A stretch of 62,643 bases of DNA, from NCBI RefSeq assembly GCF_003353055.1, contig NZ_QKWJ01000040.1, forward strand, positions 1-62,643, read 5' to 3'. Shown piece after piece: positions 53,949-62,523 of this stretch. Source of the DNA: Cupriavidus lacunae (GTDB taxonomy: Bacteria; Pseudomonadota; Gammaproteobacteria; Burkholderiales; Burkholderiaceae). The notes under the pieces were generated by a model. That model saw nothing but the letters and a program-made list of their open reading frames with translations, searched no databases and had not been told where the DNA came from. The translations under genes and the position numbers were made by a program. Position 1 is the stretch's first letter, and every line of letters begins with the position of its first letter.

Positions 53949-54615
53949 GGACGTCCATGGACACGATCTCGACGTGGCCGTAGCGTAAAGCAACGGCACC
54001 TTGCGCAGCCATCGCCTTGAGTTCAAGAGCAAGTGTCTGGCGCGAGATGCCGAGCATCATGGCGAGCGTATCCTGGGAAACAGGGATTTTCGCCCGATGC
54101 TCGGCAGCCAGGGTTGCGTCACCACGAGCAAGACGCATCAGACGACGGGCAATCCTTGTGCGAGTGGAATGGAGCGTCGCGTCTTCGAGCATCTGGTAGA
54201 GCAGGCTCGTGTGCTGGCACAGCAGTACCGCGATGGCTCTCGCAAACACGGCATTCTGCATGAATGCATTGAACGCTTCAGGGCTGAGCTTCAGGACAAG
54301 CGCGGCCTCGACCGCGGTAACGTCAAAAGCGCTTGGCCACCCGGTAATGGTGGACATTTGTCCGAACCAGTTGCCTGGCTCCAGGATAACCAGGATGCCT
54401 TCCTTGCCGTCACTGCGGACGCTTGACGCCTTCAGGCGTCCGTCAACGATACCGAAAAATCCGGCCGGCGGATCGCCGCGCCGGAACAATGACTCGCCAA
54501 CAGCGAGTCGCATCTGGGTACTGTTTTCCACCAGGTTTTGTCGCTCGGCCAGGGGCAGCGACCGAAACCACGGGTTTCCAGACATTTTCTCAATGAGGGG
54601 CGCGTTGAGGTTCAT
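53929..54615 (-). CDS. Crp/Fnr-family transcriptional regulator
   Basis: This 228-residue protein has a cyclic-nucleotide-binding fold (LFRRGDPPAGFFGIVDGRLK, then GNWFGQMSTITGWPSAFDVT) and a C-terminal Crp winged helix, VSQDTLAMMLGISRQTLALE. There is no N-terminal Cys cluster, so it is not an oxygen-sensing FNR. The Arg-Gln-Thr-Leu recognition core differs from the Arg-Glu-Thr-Val of Crp, so a different target is expected. The candidate site at 54655-54670 lies 40 bases before its start. The start at 54615 is chosen by family length; the ribosome site is weak. Confidence 0.9.
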   Translation of the reverse strand: MNLNAPLIEKMSGNPWFRSLPLAERQNLVENSTQMRLAVGESLFRRGDPPAGFFGIVDGRLKASSVRSDGKEGILVILEPGNWFGQMSTITGWPSAFDVTAVEAALVLKLSPEAFNAFMQNAVFARAIAVLLCQHTSLLYQMLEDATLHSTRTRIARRLMRLARGDATLAAEHRAKIPVSQDTLAMMLGISRQTLALELKAMAAQGAVALRYGHVEIVSMDVLMSFDD

Positions 54616-54654
54616 GGTGGGGCAAAGTCGAAAGCGCTTAACGAATCCTGCAAT

Positions 54655-54670
54655 TGCAAGACATCTTACA
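54655..54670. promoter_or_regulatory. Inverted repeat, candidate Crp/Fnr-family operator (site 2)
   Basis: TGCAAGA-CA-TCTTACA differs from site 1 (52304-52319) by one arm base and the two-base spacer. It lies between the Crp/Fnr-type regulator (40 bases from its start) and the divergent decarboxylase gene (about 145 bases). An overlapping TGCAATTGCA dyad precedes it. Confidence 0.6.
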
Positions 54671-54815
54671 GACTGGCGAGACGGTCCGCTCGTAGCATGC
54701 GAGCACGCTGCACTGCAGTAACGGTTTGATCGGAGCCAGTACGGTATGCGGTTCGAGCTCGCGGCCTCCTGCTCTGCGGCCTTGCAATGACCCCTCATCG
54801 TGGAGTGACATCATC

Positions 54816-56567
54816 ATGCGTATGCAAATCGGGACATTCCTTGCCCGCAGACTCAAGGAAACGGGTGTACGGCACGTTTTCGGCGTGCCTGGCGACTTTA
54901 ACCTGTCGTTCCTTGAGCAGATCCAGGATGCCCCTGGCATCGAGTTCGTCGGAAACTGCAATGAGTTGAATGCCGCCTATGCAGCGGACGGGTACGCCCG
55001 TACTTCGGGTCTTGCGGCATTCGTCACGACCTTTGGGGTCGGGGATCTCGCCGCGATTGGAGGCATCGCGGGAGCGTACGCGGAGAACGTGCCGGTCGTA
55101 CACATCACGGGCGCACCGCCGTTGCACGCCATCAACAGTGGCGCGCTCGTCCACCATACGCTGGTCGACGGCGATTACGAGAACATCGGCCGCTGCATGT
55201 CCGAGTTTACCGTTGCCCAGGCGCGCATCACGCCTGCCAACGCCGCGTACGAGATCGATCGGATACTGCGATCCTGCTGGCTGGAGCGCCGGCCGGTACA
55301 CCTGCAATTGCCGTCGGATGTCACGCACATCGTCGTCGAAGTACCGGACACGCCACTCGTGCTTGCCGATCCTGCGAGCGATCCGGGGCAACTCCGTGTC
55401 GCGGTGCAGCGCATTGTCGAAGCGCTGGACGCCGCGCGCGCTCCCGTGCTGCTCGTCGATGCAGAGGCTGATCGCTTTGGCGTGACGGAGCTTGTCGTCA
55501 GGATCGCGGAGAAGTGTGCCATCCCATGCGCATCGCTCATGCCGGCGAAGGGGGCAATCGACGAAACATCCAGGCACTATATCGGCAGCTACGCCGGTGC
55601 CGCGAGCGCCGCATCGGTGCGCCACGTTGTCGAGAACACGGACTGCCTGATCGGCGTTGGACTGCGCTTCACCGACTCGAGCACGGCGCTGTTCTCCCAG
55701 CGAATCAACATGGAGTCCTTCATCGATCTGCGCCGGCACGATCTGAGTATCGGCACGAAGCAGATGCCCGGCGTCACACTAAGGGACGTACTCACCGGAG
55801 TCCTCATGAATGCGAAGCCAGTGTCTCGCCCACCCGCGAGTGAGTTGCCTGCTACTGCGAACCTCACCGATCCGGCCCCGGTATCCGCCGATGAGCCGCT
55901 CACGCACGCCACACTCTGGCCGCAAGTCAGCCGCTTCCTGCAGCCGGGTGATGTGATCGTGGGCGAAGCCGGCACTGCGCATGCGGCGCTTGTCTCGATG
56001 AGCTTGCCGGCGGGCGCGACTTACATTGCCGCGCCAACGTGGGGGGCAGTCGGCTTTTCGTTGCCGGCGCTGTTCGGCTCGCATGTGGGTGCGTCGTCGC
56101 GGCGGCACCTGCTTTTCATCGGCGACGGGTCTTTCCAGTTCACTGCACAGGAACTGTCTTCGATTCTGCGCCGAGACCTGAAGCCCGTGATCTTTCTGCT
56201 GAACAATGGCGGATACACGATCGAGCGGATGATCCTGGGAGAGAACTCCGCCTATAACGATGTCGACAACTGGAGGTATACGGACCTGGCTCGTGCCTTC
56301 GACCGGCGCGACAGGTCGCTCTCGCTTGAGGTGCGGACGGTAGGCGAACTGGGCGCGGCGCTCGCCCGCGTCGAATCCGCGGACTGTCTTGTCTTCGTCG
56401 AACTGAATCTGCCGAAGATGGACGCGCCCGCACTATTGAAGCAGTTTGCCGGCCGCCTCGCCCAGTTCGACTATGGCGAGTTTGGACCGAGGAATTCTCC
56501 GCCTGCCGTTGCACAAGGAGCGGAGGCACCCGCTCCCCGTGCGCATGGCGAAAGGCTCGGGGCGTGA
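54816..56567 (+). CDS. ThDP-dependent 2-oxo acid decarboxylase (PDC/indolepyruvate decarboxylase type)
   Basis: This 583-residue enzyme has the three thiamine-diphosphate enzyme domains. The activating Glu is Glu50 (GNCNELNAAYAADGYAR), the His pair specific to pyruvate/indolepyruvate/phenylpyruvate decarboxylases is His113-His114 (LVHHTLVDGDYENI), and the cofactor motif begins GDGSFQFTAQEL at 436 and ends LLNNGGYTIE. It therefore non-oxidatively decarboxylates a 2-oxo acid to an aldehyde. A Pro/Ala-rich tail extends the C-terminus. It is the first gene of a plus-strand row with a CoA ligase (28-base gap) and a membrane protein. Its substrate is unknown. Confidence 0.9.
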   Translation: MRMQIGTFLARRLKETGVRHVFGVPGDFNLSFLEQIQDAPGIEFVGNCNELNAAYAADGYARTSGLAAFVTTFGVGDLAAIGGIAGAYAENVPVVHITGAPPLHAINSGALVHHTLVDGDYENIGRCMSEFTVAQARITPANAAYEIDRILRSCWLERRPVHLQLPSDVTHIVVEVPDTPLVLADPASDPGQLRVAVQRIVEALDAARAPVLLVDAEADRFGVTELVVRIAEKCAIPCASLMPAKGAIDETSRHYIGSYAGAASAASVRHVVENTDCLIGVGLRFTDSSTALFSQRINMESFIDLRRHDLSIGTKQMPGVTLRDVLTGVLMNAKPVSRPPASELPATANLTDPAPVSADEPLTHATLWPQVSRFLQPGDVIVGEAGTAHAALVSMSLPAGATYIAAPTWGAVGFSLPALFGSHVGASSRRHLLFIGDGSFQFTAQELSSILRRDLKPVIFLLNNGGYTIERMILGENSAYNDVDNWRYTDLARAFDRRDRSLSLEVRTVGELGAALARVESADCLVFVELNLPKMDAPALLKQFAGRLAQFDYGEFGPRNSPPAVAQGAEAPAPRAHGERLGA

Positions 56568-56595
56568 CGGTCGCCATCAGCCAACCGGAGACACC

Positions 56596-58554
56596 ATGAA
56601 GGGCATTGCCAACCAGAACGACGTCCTTGCCATCGAAGCGCAGGGAATGCCGGCGGACCTGCCGGACAGTACATACGCGATGATCTGCCGCGGCGCAGCC
56701 ATCAATCCGTCGGCGCCAGCGCTCTCGTACTTCCCCGGCGCCGACGCATATCGCGACACCGAGTGCTGGACCTATGGAGAACTGATCCGGGACATCACGC
56801 GGACGGCCAACATGTTCAGCAGCCTCGGTGCAGGGTCGCGTTCAGTGATCGCCTATGTTCTCCCCAACTTGCCCGAAACGCATTTCGTGATCTGGGGTGG
56901 GCAAGCAGCGGGTATCGTCTGCGCTATCAGTCCGCTTCTCGAAGGCGAGGCGATCGCCGAGCTGCTCGGCGCAGCCGGTGCCAGCGTGCTTGTGACGCTG
57001 GCACCTTTCCCCGGGGTCGACCTTTGGCAAAGAGTGCAGCCCGTTCTGCACAAGATCCCGTCCTTGCGGCATCTTGTGCTCGTGAATATGGCTGATCGCG
57101 TGCCGGGTCGACGGCGTTTCACCGCTCGAATGCCGGCGGAGGATGGCGCCTTGCGCAGCGCTGTCCCGGCGCACATCCAGTTGCACGACTTCGGTACTGC
57201 CATCGGGCGTGAAACGGGAGCCAAGCTTGACAGCGCTCGCCACTTCGGCGCTGGCGACTCATCGTCCTACTTCTGTACGGGCGGTACCACGGGTATGCCG
57301 AAGATAGCCATGCGATGCCACGGTAATGAAGTCGCCAATGCCTGGAGCGCAGGCGAGTTCTTCGGTGAAAGTATCGGTCCTGGCAAGACGATCTTCTGTG
57401 GACTACCGCTTTTCCATGTCAATGCCGTCATGGCAACCGGCTTGCTGCCATTCTTCAAAGGTGCTCACGTCATACTCGGAACGCCTCATGGCTTTCGCGG
57501 CGAAGGCGTTATCCAGCGATTCTGGGAGCTCGTCGCGTACCACCGCATCAACTTCTTCAGCGCGGTGCCAACGATCTATGCTTCACTTCTGGACGTCCCG
57601 GTCGACGCGCACGATATCAGTTCACTTGAATATGGCCTGTGTGGCGCTGCGTCGATGCCAGCCGAAGTCTTCCGCACTTTTCAGGAACGAACGGGAATCC
57701 GGATCCTTGAGGGTTACGGCCTGACAGAGGGGACGTGCGTAAGCGCAGTCAATCCGCCGAACGGTGAACGCAGGCTCGGCTCTATCGGCCGGCGCGTCCC
57801 GGGCCAGGCGATGAAGGCGGTTGTTGTCGATGATGCCGGCCGGTACGTGCGTGACTGTTCCGCCGGTGAAGTGGGGCTGCTGGTCATTTCCGGAGCGAAC
57901 GTGTTCGACGGCTATTTGCGTGACGAGCAGAGCGGGAAACTCTGGCTCGAACTGGGTGACGGCAGGCGCTGGCTCAACACGGGAGACCTGGGTCGTTGCG
58001 ATGCCGACGGCTATTTCTGGCTTGCCGGACGCATGAAGGACCTGATCATACGGGGTGGCCACAATATTGATCCCGCCGCAATCGAGGAGCCGCTTCATCG
58101 CCATCCGTCGGTCCAGATCGCCGCCGCCGTGGGTCGCCCGGACGCGCATGCCGGGGAGTTGCCAGTGGCTTATGTGCAACTCAGACCAGGCTTGACGGCG
58201 ACCGAGTCAGAGCTCGCTGAGTTCATGCGCGCCGAAATTGGCGAGCGTGCCGCGCTGCCCAAGCGAATCAGGATCGTGGACAGGATGCCGGTCACCGGTG
58301 TCGGCAAGATCTTCAAGCCGGAACTGAAGCGCCGCGAGGCGGCTGATGTGGCGCGTCTGGCGCTTGCCGAAGCGGGCATCGATTGTGAGGCGGTCACGGC
58401 AGCCATAGCCGGGCCAGGCGGGATCCGGATTTCTGTCGAGCTCCACGATTCCAATTTCGAGCAAATCGCAAATGAAGTGCTCGGGCGCTACCCGTTCGAA
58501 TTCGGGATCTCCGTTGCACCGGACAGTACAGCGCCCACACCTGACCAGGAGTGA
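56596..58554 (+). CDS. Acyl-CoA synthetase (AMP-binding)
   Basis: This 652-residue ligase of the ANL superfamily activates a carboxylic acid to its CoA thioester with ATP. Motifs are SYFCTGGTTGMPKIAMRCHG (P-loop), LEGYGLTEGT (A5), WLNTGDLGRCDADGYFWLAG (A7), GRMKDLIIRGGHNIDPAAIE (A8) and the catalytic Lys in VTGVGKIFKPELKR (A10). It is longer than usual, with a C-terminal extension of about 70 residues after A10. GGAGACACC precedes the ATG at 56596. It is probably co-transcribed with the decarboxylase. Confidence 0.92.
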   Translation: MKGIANQNDVLAIEAQGMPADLPDSTYAMICRGAAINPSAPALSYFPGADAYRDTECWTYGELIRDITRTANMFSSLGAGSRSVIAYVLPNLPETHFVIWGGQAAGIVCAISPLLEGEAIAELLGAAGASVLVTLAPFPGVDLWQRVQPVLHKIPSLRHLVLVNMADRVPGRRRFTARMPAEDGALRSAVPAHIQLHDFGTAIGRETGAKLDSARHFGAGDSSSYFCTGGTTGMPKIAMRCHGNEVANAWSAGEFFGESIGPGKTIFCGLPLFHVNAVMATGLLPFFKGAHVILGTPHGFRGEGVIQRFWELVAYHRINFFSAVPTIYASLLDVPVDAHDISSLEYGLCGAASMPAEVFRTFQERTGIRILEGYGLTEGTCVSAVNPPNGERRLGSIGRRVPGQAMKAVVVDDAGRYVRDCSAGEVGLLVISGANVFDGYLRDEQSGKLWLELGDGRRWLNTGDLGRCDADGYFWLAGRMKDLIIRGGHNIDPAAIEEPLHRHPSVQIAAAVGRPDAHAGELPVAYVQLRPGLTATESELAEFMRAEIGERAALPKRIRIVDRMPVTGVGKIFKPELKRREAADVARLALAEAGIDCEAVTAAIAGPGGIRISVELHDSNFEQIANEVLGRYPFEFGISVAPDSTAPTPDQE

Positions 58555-58556
58555 TC

Positions 58557-59234
58557 ATGATCCGTTGGAGACTTTTCTTTGTGTTATCGGCCCTGGTGAC
58601 GCTGGTAGCGGCAGGGACATACGCATTGGCGCCCGACCCGCTGCAATCCTTGCAGGACACGGTACGGGTAACGGCACGAGCCTCGTTTGTTCTGTTTCTG
58701 GCCGTGTTCACCGCGTCCTCGCTGGCGAAACTCGTGTCATCGGCTCTGACGCGGGCATTGGTGCGAGAGCGACGCTATGTCGGGCTGTCATTCGCCTTCG
58801 CTCATTTTCTGCACGCGCTAGCGATCATCGCCTACAGCAACACGGTGCCCGAAGCCTTTTGGCTGGGGCGCTCGCCTGCGAGCAACGTGCCTGGTCTTAT
58901 CGGCTATGTGGCAATTCTGCTGCTGACAATCACGTCGTTCGATACCCCGATGCGCCTTGTCGGCCCGGTCAACTGGAAGAGATTGCATCGCACTGGCGTC
59001 TGGGTCATCGCGGTCATATTCGCGGGGTCCTTCCTGACCCGCATCCCGCAACATGCCGGCTATGCGGTGCCCGGCGTGATCATGCTGGCGGCAATGCTTC
59101 TGCGTGTCGCAGTATATTTCGGGAAGGCTCGCAGCAAGGACGCGGCGGTATCCGCGCCCAACCATCACGGACGTTCTACACGTTGTGGCCGTATGCCGGA
59201 ACCTGCCGAGCTCCGAACGGTAAGGGAGCGGTAG
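58557..59234 (+). CDS. Ferric-reductase-like transmembrane protein
   Basis: This 225-residue membrane protein has about six helices (LFFVLSALVTLVAAGTYALA, ASFVLFLAVFTASSLAKLV, FAFAHFLHALAIIAYSNTVP, GLIGYVAILLLTITSF, and two more). The AHFLHALAI pair and the WKRLHRTGVWVIAVIF stretch supply His residues placed as in haem-b-binding ferric-reductase/NOX domains. AGGAG lies 7 bases before the ATG at 58557; a GTG at 58551 overlapping the previous stop is the alternative. It has no flavin domain, so a partner would be needed for electron transfer. Confidence 0.8.
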   Translation: MIRWRLFFVLSALVTLVAAGTYALAPDPLQSLQDTVRVTARASFVLFLAVFTASSLAKLVSSALTRALVRERRYVGLSFAFAHFLHALAIIAYSNTVPEAFWLGRSPASNVPGLIGYVAILLLTITSFDTPMRLVGPVNWKRLHRTGVWVIAVIFAGSFLTRIPQHAGYAVPGVIMLAAMLLRVAVYFGKARSKDAAVSAPNHHGRSTRCGRMPEPAELRTVRER

Positions 59235-59241
59235 CTATGCC

Positions 59242-59450
59242 TCACGCTGCTGGCCCGCTACGCCTACATGCCTGTTTTCCGGCCGGGGGCACCCACTGGG
59301 GCAACGCGACCAGCGTGCCGTCGCGCAGTTCGTTCACCAACATGAACGATCAGCGATACGGCATCCGAGCGTTGCAGCACGATTTTCAGGATCTCCACGC
59401 TGTCGCACGTCGTGGTCAGCAAGGCGTCTCCTTGGGTATCCGCTTGCGGG
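59242..59450 (-). pseudogene. C-terminal remnant of a LysR-type regulator
   Basis: The minus strand encodes LLTTTCDSVEILKIVLQRSD then AVSLI and, after a +1 frame change, VNELRDGTLVALPQWVPPAG. This is the end of a LysR co-inducer domain (the NSIEILRxLVxxSDxxxLL...L..G.L..LP pattern). The N-terminal HTH is missing, and the sequence continues upstream into the truncated efflux lipoprotein. It is a remnant broken by both a deletion and a frameshift. Confidence 0.55.
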
Positions 59451-59471
59451 CGGTGCAACTGGCGGCGATCC

Positions 59472-59678
59472 TCAGAGGTCATCCCGGGCAAGCGTGTAGT
59501 CAGCTGGCTTCGTCGACTCTGCAGCCTTGCCCGGAACGATCTCCCCCGACGCCGTGGTGGCAGGCTGCCAGGGCCGGTCAGGTTGTTCTGGTGCAAGGTC
59601 CAGCGATGCCGTCGCGCACCTGGCAAGACTTGCGGCGAGCAGCATCTGTGCTAGGGGCAGCAGTCCAGTTCTATGCAT
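59472..59678 (-). pseudogene. 5' stub of a second outer-membrane efflux lipoprotein gene
   Basis: From 59678 it reads MHRTGLLPLAQMLLAASLAR, then CATASLDLAPEQPDRPWQPA, TTASGEIVPG and ADYTLA. This parallels the intact lipoprotein at 41446-42987, which has CATASLDLAPPASDRPWQPE and ASGEIVPG. Homology stops near 59490, and the frame ends 6 codons later; over 440 residues are lost. It overlaps the end of the second FUSC gene by 8 bases, as the intact pair does by 14. Confidence 0.8.
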
Positions 59679-61641
59679 CCAGCGGGGATCCGGTAGCGGC
59701 GCTCGGCGGCTCATGCTGCGTCGACTCGGCCAGATGCTGGTCTACCAATGCAAGCAGCGCGTCGCGCGCGGACAGCTGCGGAAGCGACGAAACCGGCGGC
59801 ACGCTCCCAATGCCGTCCGTGCGCAACGCGTGGAGGCGCAGCGCGATGTCCGGATCGCCCGGATATCGCTCCGCCAGCAGGAACAGGGGGCCAGCCATCG
59901 CATCCAGCGCCACCAGATGCCGCTGCCGTGCCTCAAGCCAATCCGCGGCGGGCTTCACCGACGCCGGCTCGTACTGCGCGAGGATCAGGTTTTGTGTGAG
60001 CTCGCCCTGCAGGGCCAGCGCCGCCGCGGCGTGCTGGCGCCGCGATTCGCGTTGCAACGTGCCAACAAGTTGTTGCCACTGGTTCACCAGGCCCGCAAGC
60101 GCGGTCTCTATCCGGCCCGAGATACTGACCGGCCAGATGCACGTAGAGACCAGATAAACCGCCAGATTGCCGACAATGATGCCGATAATCCGATCCCGCG
60201 CGATGGTGAGATCGAAGCCCGGTGCCGGGCCTTGGATCACACACAGGTAGAACGCAAACGCAATCTGGAAGCCCGCGTACGAGATCCGTGGCGAACCCTG
60301 CGCCACCCATGCGGAAATCCACGTCCCGGCAAACACCAGCAGCAACAGTCCAGTCACCGATGAAAGCGAAGGAACGACGTAGACCAGCGCTGCCATACCG
60401 ATCAGCGCGCCTATCATGCAGCCAGTCAGTCGCAGCACGAGCTTTTCCACAGATTCGGCTGTAGTACCGAGCGAGACCACATAACAGGTGATAAAGCAGG
60501 TATGAATGCCGGACCAGTTGAGTTGCTGGTAGAGCACGTAGCAAAACATTGCTGCGCCGGTGGTCTTGAGCGCGTAGCGGACATGTTCGGGATTCGTGAA
60601 GGCGTCCGCGGCAAAAAAGCCGCCACGCTTTTCGGCAAACGCAGCAGGTGCCGTGACTGGGATATCGTCGCGCGGCTCCGCAAAGCCGGTGATGGCATCC
60701 TGCAACTCACCGACGATGGCCTGCTGCACCGCGGCATGCGCGTCGACTGCGGGCAGCCCAAGCGAAATCTCAACAGGATACCCACCGGCGGCGAGCATTC
60801 CCGCCATCTGGTCGAGCGTGTCAGCAATCGGCTCGGCAAAGGATGCCGGCAGCCGTGCTCCGGGTTGGCGCAGACTCGTATCGACGGCAATCAGGATCGC
60901 CATCGTCGAGGCCGCGGCGCGTTGCAGCGCGGCCAGATCCTCGGCCCGTGACAGGCCTTCGATCTTTGCCAGCTTGAGCCACCCCGCCACCGGCTGGACA
61001 CCATCGCGCAGCAGGCCGACAAGGGCAGAGGCATCCGCGTTGGCATCGCGCAGCGCGTTGGCAGCTGTCCGGAGGCAATGGGCGAGCCGGTCGCCGGCAA
61101 GCCTGCGTGGCGCAGCGCCCATGACCAGATTTACCACCACGTTCACACCGATCGGAATCGCCACCATCAACAACGTGTAGAGCAGGCCGCGTGTCGCAAG
61201 TTCGCCGCTCGGGACGAGTCCAAGCTCGTCGAGCCCATATCCGACGATCATGGCGACGCTGGCACCTACCGGGCGTAGCTTGCTGGCCGACGTCAGGAAC
61301 AGGAATCCAAACGATAGGACCGCCATGCAGGCAACGCGGAGCAGCGGCTCATCCAAAGTGAGATCGCCCAGCACGATCAGCAGCCCGATGATCAGGCTAA
61401 TCAGCACTAGCATCGCCACACTCATCACGATGCTGGTGGTACGGTCCAGGCGGTTGACAAAGAACACCACGTAAGGGGAAGTGGCAGCCTCCGGCGTACC
61501 GTATATGCTTGTGACCAGCACGGTGAGCGTGCTGGCAACGGCGACGCGCGTGGTGGCATACGCCCGCCCGGGGAACGGTGCGAGCAGCGCGCCGATGTCG
61601 GCGATGCCCAGACGCAGCTTGTCAGCGGCAGGCTGCACCAT
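59671..61641 (-). CDS. FUSC-family (AaeB-like) exporter, second copy
   Basis: This 656-residue paralogue of the exporter at 42974 is intact throughout. It has SIYGTPEAATSPYVVFFVN, KLRPVGASVAMIVGYGLDEL, FCYVLYQQLNWSGIHTCFIT, GTWISAWVAQGSPRISYAGF and a C-terminal region with ILAQYEPASVKPAADWLEAR. The start at 61641 (MVQPAADKLRLG) parallels the first copy. Its neighbours ytcA, hlyD and OMF are all broken, so it may be an orphan pump, may borrow subunits from the first operon, or may be on its way to decay. Confidence 0.9.
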   Translation of the reverse strand: MVQPAADKLRLGIADIGALLAPFPGRAYATTRVAVASTLTVLVTSIYGTPEAATSPYVVFFVNRLDRTTSIVMSVAMLVLISLIIGLLIVLGDLTLDEPLLRVACMAVLSFGFLFLTSASKLRPVGASVAMIVGYGLDELGLVPSGELATRGLLYTLLMVAIPIGVNVVVNLVMGAAPRRLAGDRLAHCLRTAANALRDANADASALVGLLRDGVQPVAGWLKLAKIEGLSRAEDLAALQRAAASTMAILIAVDTSLRQPGARLPASFAEPIADTLDQMAGMLAAGGYPVEISLGLPAVDAHAAVQQAIVGELQDAITGFAEPRDDIPVTAPAAFAEKRGGFFAADAFTNPEHVRYALKTTGAAMFCYVLYQQLNWSGIHTCFITCYVVSLGTTAESVEKLVLRLTGCMIGALIGMAALVYVVPSLSSVTGLLLLVFAGTWISAWVAQGSPRISYAGFQIAFAFYLCVIQGPAPGFDLTIARDRIIGIIVGNLAVYLVSTCIWPVSISGRIETALAGLVNQWQQLVGTLQRESRRQHAAAALALQGELTQNLILAQYEPASVKPAADWLEARQRHLVALDAMAGPLFLLAERYPGDPDIALRLHALRTDGIGSVPPVSSLPQLSARDALLALVDQHLAESTQHEPPSAATGSPLDA

Positions 61642-61903
61642 GTCCGATCTCGACAGTTGCACTGGCACCCGCACGGGCGAGCGCCTCAGGCGGGGCTTCG
61701 ACCAGGATTCGCACTGGGAATCGTTTGGCCACGCGGACCCAGTTCACCGATGGTTGCACGTAGGGCAGTGTGCGCGGCAGATTGACGCGGTCGGTATCGA
61801 TCACACCAACGCCGATGCCAGTCACCTTGCCGCGAATCGCCTGGCGGCGCTCGATCATCAGGCGTCCGCGCGACGGGCCTTTCCGAACGCCAGCCATTTT
61901 CAT
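61622..61903 (-). pseudogene. HlyD-family gene with in-frame middle deletion
   Basis: The 93-residue frame joins the first 14 residues of the adaptor (MKMAGVRKGPSRGR) to its last 78 (MIERRQAIRGKVTGIGVGVI, then LPYVQPSVNWVRVAKRFPVR and ARAGASATVEIGHGAACR). In the intact copy at 44943-45992 these parts are about 250 residues apart. The transmembrane helix, both lipoyl halves and the hairpin are gone, so the product cannot act as an adaptor even though the frame is open and overlaps FUSC by 20 bases, like the intact gene. Confidence 0.85.
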
Positions 61904-62101
61904 AGGAAGTGCCCCATACGCCAGACGATCTCAGCGATCATCAGGCCGATTGCAGTATTGACCCACAATTGAAGACCCACGGTTTGGGCCCAGCCAGTCT
62001 TCATGAATAGACGATAGGAAACGCGCACCGGCGCAGCCTTCAATTAGACTGGTCAACGAGCCGATAATAACCAGGCGGGCCGAACGGTCAAGCAGCTTCA
62101 T
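61900..62101 (-). pseudogene. YtcA-like gene with out-of-frame middle deletion
   Basis: The start encodes MKLLDRSARLVIIGSLTSLI then EGCAGA, matching the lipobox region of the intact YtcA-like protein (LYGCAGAPS). After a frame change comes VSYRLFMKTGWAQTVGLQLW then VNTAIGLMIAEIVW, matching its C-terminus. About 25 codons around the first helix are missing, and the join is out of frame near 62020. The stop overlaps the hlyD start by ATG/TGA as in the intact operon. Confidence 0.8.
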
Positions 62102-62523
62102 CGTGGAAGCCCGGCGTCAGACAGGCAACCTCGGCCGAACGCAGGAGAAGGGCGAGCGGAGCGCCCGGCGCGGATCTGGAGCTTCGACAGTTCAGAGGTC
62201 ATGGATCGCTCAAATGCATGAAACTGAAACAAAACCGATCAAGGCAATACCCTGTCAATGCGCAGCGGTCGATCGAACCCTTTTTGTGTGGAGCGACAAG
62301 ATTGGCCTGGCTGGGACGCGGGATGATGAAAGGGAATTCAGGCGCGCGGCGCTCGCCGTCTGCTTCCGGTACCCTCCCCGGGTTAGCCGGGTCGTTGCTT
62401 TGCAACCCCGTCCTAGCCCTACTTTCGCAAGCTCGGTGTTATTCCGCGGCGGCACCGAGCCGGAATGCCGCGTAGATACTGGATTTCGCTTGATTCTTTG
62501 GCTCGGAGATGCTACATGAGGGA
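62102..62523. other. Region between efflux remnants and right edge
   Basis: About 420 bases. Open frames on the plus strand (62103-62519 and 62218-62475) lack ribosome sites and recognisable content. It should contain the promoter of the decayed operon and possibly the left end of a mobile element whose frame starts at 62524, but no terminal inverted repeat could be fixed because the element continues beyond the window. Confidence 0.4.
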
